Source: a virus. Taken from it: DNA of 50,771 bases. The translations under genes were made by a program, and so were the position numbers. This document shows, one piece after another, positions 38,759 to 47,434 of this stretch. The stretch is taken from IMG/VR virus record IMGVR_UViG_3300036851_000433, positions 1 to 50,771 of that record, one strand, 5' to 3'. Position 1 is the stretch's first letter. Each line of letters opens with the position of its first letter. The notes under the pieces were generated by a model. The model saw nothing but the letters and a program-made list of their open reading frames with translations, was not told the DNA's origin and searched no databases.

Positions 38759-39211
38759 ATGGCCCCTCTCTCCGCCCTCCAGCTTGCCCGGCACTATGCC
38801 GCCGGCAGCGCCCCGCCGCCGCTGCCGCCCGATATCACCAATCCCCGAAGCGAGTGGGCCGAGCGCATCACCCGGCGGCAGGTGCCGGAGCCACCCATCT
38901 ATCCCATGTCCCCATGGATGCCGCGCATGCCGGACACGGCAGTCCACGGACGGGTGATCGATCCCGACGAGATGAGGCGGACCCAGGAACTGGCGCGGGA
39001 CTACCCAACCGAGATGACGGAGAGCGGGGACTTCTTCGCGCTTATGCCGCCGCCTCGCGAGGCGCCGCCCGTGTCGTCGTCCGGCGGATGGGAGACCACG
39101 GTCACCCCTGAGCAGCCATCGGGATGGACGACAGAGGTGCGGCCCTACGCCGACGGCGGGACGCCAGCGCGCCCGGCGCGAGGGGCCGGCTACGCCTTCG
39201 AGAACGGATAA
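38759..39211 (+). CDS. YADGG-family protein, copy 3, likely 5' part of a broken gene (150 aa)
   Basis: Starts MAPLSALQLARHYAAGSAPP, the third copy of the shared N-terminus, and later contains VRPYADGGTPARPARG. Its stop at 39209-39211 coincides with a shift into the frame of the next gene: in that frame, coding (DNPVIDFIRQ) runs on before the next ATG. Removing one G at 39206-39207 would fuse both into a protein of about 300 aa, the size of copies 1 and 2. A 3' remnant of the previous gene (GTGAAGGGGTA) sits just upstream. Confidence 0.55.
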   Translation: MAPLSALQLARHYAAGSAPPPLPPDITNPRSEWAERITRRQVPEPPIYPMSPWMPRMPDTAVHGRVIDPDEMRRTQELARDYPTEMTESGDFFALMPPPREAPPVSSSGGWETTVTPEQPSGWTTEVRPYADGGTPARPARGAGYAFENG

Positions 39212-39236
39212 CCCGGTCATCGACTTCATCCGGCAG

Positions 39237-39665
39237 ATGAACAGGGGCGATCTGCCGTGGCAGCAATCCATGTCGGCCTGGTTCCGGGAGCACCCGACGG
39301 TGCGAGAGTTTGCCGGGCGTGCCCTCACCGAGCTGCCTCTGGCGCTGCGGTCTCCGCTGGGAGCGCGGATCGGCAACGACGCGGTATGGGCGGCGCGGGT
39401 GCCCTCGGGCGTAACTGGCGGGCTTCCCAATCCTCGCCTGTACGTAAGGGATGCCGCGGGCAAGGTTCGCGAGACACGACCTGATGAGTTCATCAATTCA
39501 AGCGCCGGCATAGCTCGGTACCACCCGCTGCAAAGCAGATTGGGAACGCGCGCACCTGAAGACGGCTACCTGACGCACGCCAACCGCAATGCGCCGGCCT
39601 CCAATCTCAGGACGCCGGGCGAACGCAGATGGTGGCTCGACCGCATCCCAGGCGGCCGCGACTGA
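39237..39665 (+). CDS. Downstream part of the frameshifted YADGG-family copy 3 (142 aa)
   Basis: Readable from ATG 39237 (LPWQQSMSAWFREHPTVREF, RVPSGVTGGLPNPRLYVRDA), but the same frame is coding-like from about 39207. No catalytic motif recognised. It may be translated by reinitiation, or the split may be a sequence error. Confidence 0.5.
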   Translation: MNRGDLPWQQSMSAWFREHPTVREFAGRALTELPLALRSPLGARIGNDAVWAARVPSGVTGGLPNPRLYVRDAAGKVRETRPDEFINSSAGIARYHPLQSRLGTRAPEDGYLTHANRNAPASNLRTPGERRWWLDRIPGGRD

Positions 39666-39700
39666 CCGTCGGTTCCCCAAGGGAAAGAGTCCAAGCTCCG

Positions 39701-40246
39701 ATGCACGGCCTCACCGCCGATCACCCCGGCATGTCCCCACACGTGCGCTTTGCAGGCCTCTGCGACGAGGAAGGCCTGATCGCCATGGTGCGGGAGCTGC
39801 ACACCGAATCCGGCTTGCGGGACGGGAGCGACAGGCCGCTTCCGCTCAACGAGGCCAAGGTGCGCGCCACCGTGCGGAGAGCCATCCTCCCGCGTCGCAG
39901 AGACCCGGACGGCGATGCGGGCCACGCCGCCATCGGCGTGATTGGATCTGTGGGACAGATCGAGGGCTCGGTCTATCTCTCCGTAGAGACCACCTGGTAC
40001 AGCGAGGCGCCGTTCCTGACCGAGATCTGGAACTACGTTCCCCTGCCCTACCGCCGGTCTGAGAACGCCAAGACGCTCATCGCTTTCTCGAAAGCGGTGG
40101 CTTCGACGCTTGGGCTTCCCCTTGTCATGGGCGTCATGAGCACCGAGCGCCAGCCGGCGAAGCTCAGGTTCTATGAGCGGAACCTGGGATGCCGCCCGTT
40201 GGGCGCATTCTATCTCTGGAACCCCACCACCGACGGAACCGCATAG
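39701..40246 (+). CDS. GNAT-like acetyltransferase (181 aa)
   Basis: Starts at ATG 39701 (or ATG 39731). VRFAGLCDEEGLIAMVRELH forms the first strand and helix; AIGVIGSVGQIEGSVYLSVE the central strands; EIWNYVPLPYRRSENAKTLI holds the position of the acetyl-CoA-binding loop; FYERNLGCRPLGAFYLW is the typical last helix and strand. GNAT-fold proteins of this type are common in phage tail modules. The substrate is unknown. Confidence 0.62.
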   Translation: MHGLTADHPGMSPHVRFAGLCDEEGLIAMVRELHTESGLRDGSDRPLPLNEAKVRATVRRAILPRRRDPDGDAGHAAIGVIGSVGQIEGSVYLSVETTWYSEAPFLTEIWNYVPLPYRRSENAKTLIAFSKAVASTLGLPLVMGVMSTERQPAKLRFYERNLGCRPLGAFYLWNPTTDGTA

Positions 40247-40249
40247 GCC

Positions 40250-43200
40250 ATGGGCGTCCTCAAAAATCTTTTCAGCACCGAGCAAAAACAGAAGTCCTCC
40301 CAGCAGAGCACCCAGTCCGGGACGTCGCAGAGCAATCTGTTCGACGATCCCCGGTTCCAGGAGGCGCTGTCGGGCTACTTCGGCCAGTTCAGCCCGACCA
40401 ACCTGGCGGGCATCTCCGACCCCAACGCCTACCAGACGGGGGCCGCGGGGAACCAGGCGCTGGCGACCACCGGCTTGCTGCCGGCCATGCATGTGGCCAA
40501 CACGGTCGGCACCGAGGGGCTGACGCCGGCGGCGATCGCGGCGCAGATGTCGCCCTACATCTCCTCCGTGGTCAACCCCACCATCGAGGCGCAGGGGCTG
40601 CAGAACAGGCAGGCCATCTCCACGCTGCGCGGCAACCAGGCCACGCGCGGCGCGCTCGGCAACACCACGGGATCGGAGGCGGCCTATATGGCCGGCGTGC
40701 AGCCCGCACAGCAGGCGCAGATCGCAGGGCTCTACAATCAGGGCTTCGACCGGGCGACGCAGACGGCGCTGCAGGAGATCCAGGCCAAGCTGGGCGCGGC
40801 GACCACCGCAGGCTCCCTCACCGGGGTCGGCACGCAGGCCAACCAGGGCCTGTTCGGGATGGGCCAGCAGCTGTGGCAGAACCAATTGGCGCCCTACACG
40901 CTCGCGGGCCAGTTCTCGCAAGGGCTGACGCCGTTCCTGCAGGCGGCGGGCATGAACACCCAGGCGGAAGCCCAGGGCACGGGCAACTCGACCTCGACCT
41001 CGTCGCCGGGGGCGGGCCTTGTCGGCGCCAATCTGCTGGGTTCCTGGCTCATGTCGGATGCGCGCCTGAAGGACAACATCACCCCGGTCGGCGCCACCTT
41101 CGACGGCCTCCCCATCTACAGCTTCAACTTTCCCGGACAGCCGACCCAGATCGGCCTGATGGCGCAGGACGTGGAGAGCCGCACGCCGGAGGCGGTCGGC
41201 GAGGTGGACGGGCTGAAGGCGGTGGACTACGACCGTGCCACCGCACCTGCAGCGGCCATGCGGCCCTACCGCGGCGAGGCCTTCAATGCCGGCGGCGCGG
41301 TCACGGACCTGCAGCCGGGTGCGGACGGGGTGTGGGGCACGCCGCCGGCCAGCATCGGCGAGGAGCAGCGCGGCGGCGCTCCGGCTTCTGCCGACGACGG
41401 CGACGACTTCACCCGCAAGGTGGTGACGGCCTTCCGCGCCTTCCGCGAGATGCGGCGCGAGGGCGGCCGCGTGGGACGGGGCCGGGATGGTGGCGAGGGC
41501 GGTGTCGAGCCGGCCGGGCGTCCCGGCTTCAACGTCGGCGGCGCTCCGTTCTGGCCGCTGGCCAGCAACCCGTACGCGGCTCCGTCCGGCGGGTGGGCTG
41601 CACCGGAGGCATTGACCCCGTTCTCGGGATCGATCCTCGAGGGCTCCGATATGGCCGCAGGACCGAGCAACGTACCCGATTCGTGGATGCCCGTGGTTGA
41701 AAAGGGGGCGGCCGGCACGCAAAAGCGAGGTTGGCAGAAGGCGATGGGCTCCGCGCTCACGAAGCTCGGCAGCTCGAGCGACGGGGCGAGCCAGCGCAAC
41801 TACGCCGCCGACGGGCTCACCTCGCAGATGGCAAGCCTCGGGCAGTTCGCGCAAGGCCTGGTGCAGCCGCCCCGCTACGACGACGGCGGGAGCGTATTCC
41901 CGATGGGTGCCTTCGCGGGCTCGCGTTGGGAAGATCTGCTGCTGCAGCCGCGCTATCGCGGTGGCCGGCAGGACGCTTCGGATGGCGGCGGGCTCGCGCC
42001 TTGGGAGCACATATACTGGTACAACCGCGGCACCGATGGTTTGCCGCGTGTCTACCCTGGATCGGGTGGCGGCGACCCGCAACTGGGTCCGGCATTGCTG
42101 CCCCCACCGCCGCGAGGGTCGACGATCGGCAACGCGAGCCCCGTCGTCTCCTGGAACCGCTCGCCCTGGATGGGCGGTCCGGAAGCGTCATGGCCGCGCT
42201 CGGACCCCTTGGGCGTGCTCGATCCTTACCAGGGCTCGCATGGGGCGGGGACGATCGCAGCCGCGGATCTCCCGCCGACGCTCATGCGCGATGAGTTCCC
42301 CGAGAGCGCGACGGACGTGCCGCGGTCCGTCACGGACGATCCATGGCGCGCCTTTACCTCTCCGGCGCGGGAGCTCCCGCCGGGAAGGGGGGAGGCCCTG
42401 CCGACCGTCGATTGGGGCGCCACGCCGGCCGAGCGGGCAGCGCAAGGGGGTAGCGACGCACCCCAGGTCGATGGCGACGCCGTCGTGCGGGGAGCGGAGA
42501 CCGCAGCTGCGGCACGTCCGGGGCCCGACTGGCGCGACAGCCTGGGGCCGTTGGGGGCGCTGATCCCAAGGTATGATCAGGGCCTGCTCGCGGGGGAAGC
42601 CCCGACGTGGCAGCAGCGGCTCGGCATGGCGCTCCTGTCGGTCGGTCCCATGGCCGGCGCGGGGCAGGCCCTCTTGGCGCAGTACCAGGAGCGCACCAAG
42701 GAGCGGGCGGCCGAGCAGCAGGCCGGCCAGCTCGCCGCGCAGATCGCGCACCAGAACGCCGTCCTGGCCGAGACGCGCCGGCAGCACGATATCCAGGCGG
42801 TGCCTGACGTGATCCGGTCGCTGGAGGCGGCGGGGTATGTGAAGGGTACGCCGGAGTTCCAGGAGGCGCTGCGCAAGATCCTGACCAGGGACCGCACGGA
42901 GAGTGCCGGCACCGTCGCGCTGGCCCAGGCCGGCGTCAAGGAGCTGACCCAGCGCACCAATGCAGTGGAGTCGGGCCAGGCGCAACTGGGCCTCATCAAC
43001 CAGATCGAGGCGCTGGCCACCAACCCCAACGTGCCGCAGGGGCGCCTGGCCAACTGGGAGCTCGAAGGCCGGCGCATCGCCAGCGCGCTGTTCCCCGGCT
43101 TCAACACCGAGGGCATCCGCGAGGGCGAGGCGCTGCGCGCGCTCTCCAACCGCATCACGCTGTCCTTGCGGCAGACCGGGGACGGGGCGGGCATGCCGGG

Positions 43201-43684
43201 CGCCATGTCGGACGCCGACCGCAACTTCCTGCAGCAGTCGGCGCCCAACCTCACCAACACCCGCGAAGGCAACATGCTCCTGCTGCGCATCATGCGCGAG
43301 ACGGAGCAGTACCGCTTGAGGTCGAATACGGAGGCCATCCGCTATTTGCGGGAAAGCCCTGCTGCCTTCGGCGGGCTCGCCGACCACATGGGCCAATGGA
43401 TGCAGGCCAATCCGATGTCTGCGGTGGTGCCCACGCACGCGGCAACGCGCGAGGAGGCGGCCAGGGTGCTGGGCAGCGAGGGTGGACGGCAAGGGGCGCC
43501 CGCTGCGCAGCGTGGGGCCGGGTCGGCAGCAGCCGATGCAAGCCTCCCCGTGCTCACGCCCGACCAGGCGGAGCGCCTTCCGCCCGGTGAGCGCTTCCGC
43601 GGCACCGACGGCATCGCGCGCCGCGTTCCCTATCCGCCCGCGCCTGCCGCAACCTCTATCGGTGACATAGGACCAGCACCCTGA
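40250..43684 (+). CDS. Giant internal virion protein with central S74-type chaperone/autoprotease domain (1144 aa)
   Basis: Residues 1-260: Gln/Gly/Ala-rich ejection-protein-like region (LFDDPRFQEALSGYFGQFSP). Residues 268-330: MSDARLKDNITPVGATFDGL, PIYSFNFPG, IGLMAQDVESRTPEAVGEVD, VDYDRA. This is the S74 intramolecular chaperone pattern (S-D-x-R-L-K, Y-x-F, G-x-M-A-Q-D-V, P-E-A-V, V-D-Y), which cuts just before its conserved Ser. Further on come AFNAGGAV, FNVGGAP and RYDDGGSV of the GG-motif set. The rest is long helical segments, with LRITLS-like coils near residue 970 (SNRITLSLRQTGDGAGMPGA). The S74 domain is normally at a C-terminus; here 810 residues follow it. Its stop overlaps the next ATG. 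Confidence 0.7.
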   Translation: MGVLKNLFSTEQKQKSSQQSTQSGTSQSNLFDDPRFQEALSGYFGQFSPTNLAGISDPNAYQTGAAGNQALATTGLLPAMHVANTVGTEGLTPAAIAAQMSPYISSVVNPTIEAQGLQNRQAISTLRGNQATRGALGNTTGSEAAYMAGVQPAQQAQIAGLYNQGFDRATQTALQEIQAKLGAATTAGSLTGVGTQANQGLFGMGQQLWQNQLAPYTLAGQFSQGLTPFLQAAGMNTQAEAQGTGNSTSTSSPGAGLVGANLLGSWLMSDARLKDNITPVGATFDGLPIYSFNFPGQPTQIGLMAQDVESRTPEAVGEVDGLKAVDYDRATAPAAAMRPYRGEAFNAGGAVTDLQPGADGVWGTPPASIGEEQRGGAPASADDGDDFTRKVVTAFRAFREMRREGGRVGRGRDGGEGGVEPAGRPGFNVGGAPFWPLASNPYAAPSGGWAAPEALTPFSGSILEGSDMAAGPSNVPDSWMPVVEKGAAGTQKRGWQKAMGSALTKLGSSSDGASQRNYAADGLTSQMASLGQFAQGLVQPPRYDDGGSVFPMGAFAGSRWEDLLLQPRYRGGRQDASDGGGLAPWEHIYWYNRGTDGLPRVYPGSGGGDPQLGPALLPPPPRGSTIGNASPVVSWNRSPWMGGPEASWPRSDPLGVLDPYQGSHGAGTIAAADLPPTLMRDEFPESATDVPRSVTDDPWRAFTSPARELPPGRGEALPTVDWGATPAERAAQGGSDAPQVDGDAVVRGAETAAAARPGPDWRDSLGPLGALIPRYDQGLLAGEAPTWQQRLGMALLSVGPMAGAGQALLAQYQERTKERAAEQQAGQLAAQIAHQNAVLAETRRQHDIQAVPDVIRSLEAAGYVKGTPEFQEALRKILTRDRTESAGTVALAQAGVKELTQRTNAVESGQAQLGLINQIEALATNPNVPQGRLANWELEGRRIASALFPGFNTEGIREGEALRALSNRITLSLRQTGDGAGMPGAMSDADRNFLQQSAPNLTNTREGNMLLLRIMRETEQYRLRSNTEAIRYLRESPAAFGGLADHMGQWMQANPMSAVVPTHAATREEAARVLGSEGGRQGAPAAQRGAGSAAADASLPVLTPDQAERLPPGERFRGTDGIARRVPYPPAPAATSIGDIGPAP

Positions 43685-46365
43685 TGGCCGACGATTACAG
43701 CAAATTCGTCACGGACGAAGCCCCGCCGCTCGCTCCTGGCACGGCAGGCCCCCCCGCTATCGTCCCGGAGCGGCCGGCCGACCCCGCCTACGCGAAGTTC
43801 GAGCAGGTGTCGGAGCCGACGGGTCCGGGCCTCCTGGAGTCCTTCGGCCGCGGCACTCTTGCCGGGGGTGTGGCCGGCTTCGAGGATGAGTTGGGCCTTG
43901 CCTCCCGTGAGCGGCAGACCGCCGCGCGGGAGGCCAACCCCTGGACCTACTTCTTCGGGGAGATGGGCGGGACCATCGTGCCGATGGTGGCGACGGGCGG
44001 GGCCGGCGCGCTCGCACGCGGGGCAGGGCTCGGCGCACGCGCCGTGCGCGCGGTTGCAGGCGCCTTCACGCCGGGGCCCATGAACACCGTCCGGCAGGCG
44101 GCCACGCAGGGCGCCAAGCTGGGGGCCACCTACGGAACGCTCTCCGGTGCCGGCCATAGCGAGGGCGAGACGCTGCTGGAACGGGGCGCCGACGCCCTCA
44201 AGGGCGGCGCCGCCGGCACGGTGCTGGGCGCGCCGATCGGGGCGGCCGGCTATGGCGCCTCGCGCGCGGTCGGAGCCGTCCTCAACCGTGTGCTCCCCGA
44301 GCTGTCCCAGGTGCGCGCCGCAGCGAAGGCCCCGGAGTTGCAGGGCATCCGTGACGCCCTGCGGGAGATGGGCTACGACCGCTACACCATCGACGACCTG
44401 GCCAGACTGAAGACAAACCTCTCCGACCCTGCCCAGGCGGCCCGCTACGAGGGGCTCAACCTGATCGAGGCCTTGGAGGCGCGCCCCGTCGCGCCGCATC
44501 CCGCCACGGGCGAGCCGCGCCCTCCCATTGTCACCAGCCCGAACTTGAGGAGCTGGGCACAGGACGTGGCCAACACGCCGGGCGCCGGGCGCCACCAGGC
44601 GGTGGAGGCCTACGCCACGCGGCGAGCGGAGATGCCGGCGGCCCTGCAAGGTGACGTGAACCGGTTGTTCGGCCAGGCGCTGCGACCGCGCGCAGCCGAC
44701 GACGAGGCGCTTCCGGCCCTCATCGATGCCGCCTTTGGCAGCGGCAGCCCGGAAGCGGCTGCGACCGCCCAGGCGGCCCGCAAGGGCGCGCTGGGACGCC
44801 GCTACGACCGCATGCGCGATCAGCCGCTGGTGCTGAGCGAGAGCATCGGACCGCAGATCCAGGCGCTGCCCGTCTTCCAGAGGGCGATGGACTACGCGGC
44901 GCAGAACGATGCCATCAGGATGCCGGCCAGCAGCATCGACGATCTCGGGCTGTGGGTCAGGAATGCGGCGACCGGGTTCATGGAGCGGGCGCCTCCGGGC
45001 GGGCAGGTGAGCGGTGTCCCCGGCCAGCTGTGGTCCAAGAATACGATCGGGGTCAACAGCCTCACCCTGTCGCCCAACAACATCCTGGACATCCACCATG
45101 CGCTGGTGATGAACGCCAAGATCCCGCCCACGGGCGTCGCCACTCCGGAGACGGTGATGGCGGGCAAGCTCAAGGCGTGGTGGTCGGCCTGGGCGGATAA
45201 GCAATTGGGCGGACACAAGGGTCTGCGCACCGAGTACGCCCGCTTCAAGCAGATGATGGAGGCCCAGGACCTGGCCGCGACGCTTCCCCTCAACAGGGGT
45301 GGCCCCGATCACCAGGCGCTGCAATTCCTCAACCGCGTCGGCCAGAGCCGCGAGGAGGTCGGGCGGCGGCTGCAGCAGCACATCGCCCAGTACGATGCCG
45401 CCATGGCCCGCTTCCAGGCGGGCCAGATCAAGACGCAGCCCAAGCCCACCAATCTCAACAAGGGCATCCTGGAGATCGAGGGCTACGACGACATTCTCGG
45501 CGCCTTCCGCCGCAGCTGGGGGGAATCCATCAAGGCGGAGATGGCGCGCACCGGCGATGTCAACTCCATCGTCCGCCCCGCCCTCACCCCGGAGGGACAG
45601 CGCCGCATCCTCGCCATCCTGGGGCCGGCGGACGGCCGGCAGTTCATCGGGCAGCTCATGCACTACGAGGCCCGCAATCAGGGCATGGCGCTGGGCCTTT
45701 CGGCGGGCGGCGCCGACAACGCGGCACTGCGGTTCTTCCACAACGCCCTGCGCGACGGACGCACCGATGTGGCGGACACCTTCCGCCGCGCCTGGGGCGA
45801 GCGCATCAACCAGGAGATCTCAACCGCCACCAACGACAACATCGGCGCGATCGTGCGCAACCTCCTGACCCAGGAGGGCAAGCGGCGCATCACGACTGTC
45901 CTGGGCCGGGACCGCGGCATGGAGTTCATCGAGTCGCTCTACAACAAGCGCCGGCAGATGGACCTGGGCCAGACGCTGTTCGGAGGCCCGGACACGGCCT
46001 ACAAGCTGCAGCGGATGGGCAAGCAGAAGGCGCTGATGGATGCCGCGCACGGCATGATGACGCTGTCGCCGGGGCGAACCTATGGAGCGTTGCGCGAGCT
46101 GGGCTCCGCAGCCTGGCAGCAGCGGCGTGCAGACCTCTCCAACCAGCTGCTCGCCGTGCAGGGTAGGCCGGAGGTCTCCCGCGTCATCGACGCCATCCTT
46201 GCTAGGCACCAGCTGGCGAGGACGGGTCACCCGCTCACGGTGACGCCGGGGAAGTGGGCGATTGGACCCTATGCGGAGGCGCAGGTCGGAGATCTCACGT
46301 CGCGTGGGCAGCCGCGGCCCTACGACCGGCAGCAACCGCCGCTCATGCTGCCCTATCGGCCTTGA
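43684..46365 (+). CDS. Giant internal virion / DNA ejection protein (893 aa)
   Basis: Residues 60-200 carry the layout FGEMGGTIVPMVATGGAGAL, ARGAGLGARAVRAVAGAF and KGGAAGTVLGAPIGAAGYGA: long Gly/Ala membrane-penetrating segments typical of proteins ejected with DNA into the envelope. A repeat occurs near the C-terminus: FRRSWGESIKAEM...VRPALTPEGQRRI (about residues 610-645) and FRRAWGERINQEI...VRNLLTQEGKRRI (about 700-735), each followed by a LGxxxxxxFI strand. No peptidase motif seen. It is the last plus-strand structural gene. Confidence 0.68.
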   Translation: MADDYSKFVTDEAPPLAPGTAGPPAIVPERPADPAYAKFEQVSEPTGPGLLESFGRGTLAGGVAGFEDELGLASRERQTAAREANPWTYFFGEMGGTIVPMVATGGAGALARGAGLGARAVRAVAGAFTPGPMNTVRQAATQGAKLGATYGTLSGAGHSEGETLLERGADALKGGAAGTVLGAPIGAAGYGASRAVGAVLNRVLPELSQVRAAAKAPELQGIRDALREMGYDRYTIDDLARLKTNLSDPAQAARYEGLNLIEALEARPVAPHPATGEPRPPIVTSPNLRSWAQDVANTPGAGRHQAVEAYATRRAEMPAALQGDVNRLFGQALRPRAADDEALPALIDAAFGSGSPEAAATAQAARKGALGRRYDRMRDQPLVLSESIGPQIQALPVFQRAMDYAAQNDAIRMPASSIDDLGLWVRNAATGFMERAPPGGQVSGVPGQLWSKNTIGVNSLTLSPNNILDIHHALVMNAKIPPTGVATPETVMAGKLKAWWSAWADKQLGGHKGLRTEYARFKQMMEAQDLAATLPLNRGGPDHQALQFLNRVGQSREEVGRRLQQHIAQYDAAMARFQAGQIKTQPKPTNLNKGILEIEGYDDILGAFRRSWGESIKAEMARTGDVNSIVRPALTPEGQRRILAILGPADGRQFIGQLMHYEARNQGMALGLSAGGADNAALRFFHNALRDGRTDVADTFRRAWGERINQEISTATNDNIGAIVRNLLTQEGKRRITTVLGRDRGMEFIESLYNKRRQMDLGQTLFGGPDTAYKLQRMGKQKALMDAAHGMMTLSPGRTYGALRELGSAAWQQRRADLSNQLLAVQGRPEVSRVIDAILARHQLARTGHPLTVTPGKWAIGPYAEAQVGDLTSRGQPRPYDRQQPPLMLPYRP

Positions 46366-46693
46366 GCAGCTTCCACAGCGCCACCACGAAATCCCGCACC
46401 AGCAGCCACCCCGCAAACCCCACCGGCACAACCACGCCAGCCATGAACACCGCAAACAGGTAGTCGTCCCATCTGGGGGGCCAGGGAAGGCCCTTGGCGA
46501 TGCCGGCGATGGTGAACAGGATAATGCCGACGATCACGGTGGGGATGTAGCCGAGCATGGCGGAACCGAAGGCGCGGCCGTCGAATTGGATGCGGAGGCC
46601 GGAGAGCGACTGCCGGAAGGACCGAGCGCGCGCCGTCGGTGGCGGCTGCGGCGTTGGCGCTTCTGGGTCTGCGGACCAGATGTCCTGAGACAT
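46343..46693 (-). CDS. Small membrane protein (116 aa)
   Basis: After a Pro-rich soluble N-terminus come two membrane spans: IPTVIVGIILFTIAGIAKGL and LFAVFMAGVVVPVGFAGWLL, and a positively charged end. It begins 6 bases after the stop of the gene at 46700, so it is in that operon. Its end overlaps the giant ejection gene by 23 bases in antisense. Holin-like topology; not proven. Confidence 0.6.
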   Translation of the reverse strand: MSQDIWSADPEAPTPQPPPTARARSFRQSLSGLRIQFDGRAFGSAMLGYIPTVIVGIILFTIAGIAKGLPWPPRWDDYLFAVFMAGVVVPVGFAGWLLVRDFVVALWKLLKADRAA

Positions 46694-46699
46694 GCGGGG

Positions 46700-47137
46700 C
46701 TACGGCTGCGCGGTAATCGGCATCGACGGCTTGCCGTAGTTGCTTGGCGCCGCTCCAGACTGGATGGCGCGGATCAGGTCGCGGACGAACTGCCGCCAGA
46801 CCTCCTTCTGCTCCTCTGTGTAGTGCGAGGAGCCATCCGGGCCTGCCAGCCACTCGCCGCCGTTGTTGCCCAAGGCACAGCGGATGGCGAAAGCCTCGAT
46901 CAGCGCCGCGTCGTCGATCTCGATGACGGCGTTGGTCAGGGATGCCTCGTTGAGGTCGGTGTCGACCAGCAGCAGGAATGTGCCCACGAGCTGCCACAGC
47001 TTGTCGGTGCGGTTCCCAAAGCCGGTCGCCCGCACTTCGTCGATCAGGCGCGGCGCTTCTGTCCGGCACCACGCGATCAGATCTGCATGGTTCTCTACGG
47101 GGTGATCGCAGGCCTGCAGTGCGACGCCATCGGTCAT
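46700..47137 (-). CDS. Hypothetical protein (145 aa)
   Basis: ATG 47137 with AAAGG 7 bases upstream. Helical soluble protein with ENHADLIAWCRTEAPRLIDE, then LLLVDTDLNEASLTNAVIEI. No family recognised. Confidence 0.62.
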   Translation of the reverse strand: MTDGVALQACDHPVENHADLIAWCRTEAPRLIDEVRATGFGNRTDKLWQLVGTFLLLVDTDLNEASLTNAVIEIDDAALIEAFAIRCALGNNGGEWLAGPDGSSHYTEEQKEVWRQFVRDLIRAIQSGAAPSNYGKPSMPITAQP

Positions 47138-47193
47138 TGCGAAGCCTTTTCGGAGGGGTGCGGAGCTTGTCGAGCGCGGCCATGACCTGGTCG

Positions 47194-47430
47194 CTAGTCG
47201 TCCAGCATATCCGCCAGCTTCCTGAGCACCTCGGCCGGGGTGGCGCCTTCGGCGCCGATGATCGGCGTGCCGTCATTGAGGTCAGCCCAGCGGTCCTTCT
47301 GTCCGAGCCAGAGCTCGCGCTCCTTGTCGTAGAGCAGGTAGAACTCCAACGACTCCGGTCCTCGGCGCAAAATCCTGATGCGCTGGCAGACGTGGAGCCG
47401 CTCCATCCTGAGCGGTGTCGCGTCCGTCAT
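47194..47430 (-). CDS. Hypothetical protein (78 aa)
   Basis: Mixed alpha/beta: VCQRIRILRRGPESLEFYLL, then EGATPAEVLRKLADMLDD at the end. Lies 4 bases after the stop of the upstream gene. No family recognised. Confidence 0.6.
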   Translation of the reverse strand: MTDATPLRMERLHVCQRIRILRRGPESLEFYLLYDKERELWLGQKDRWADLNDGTPIIGAEGATPAEVLRKLADMLDD

Positions 47431-47434
47431 TGGG

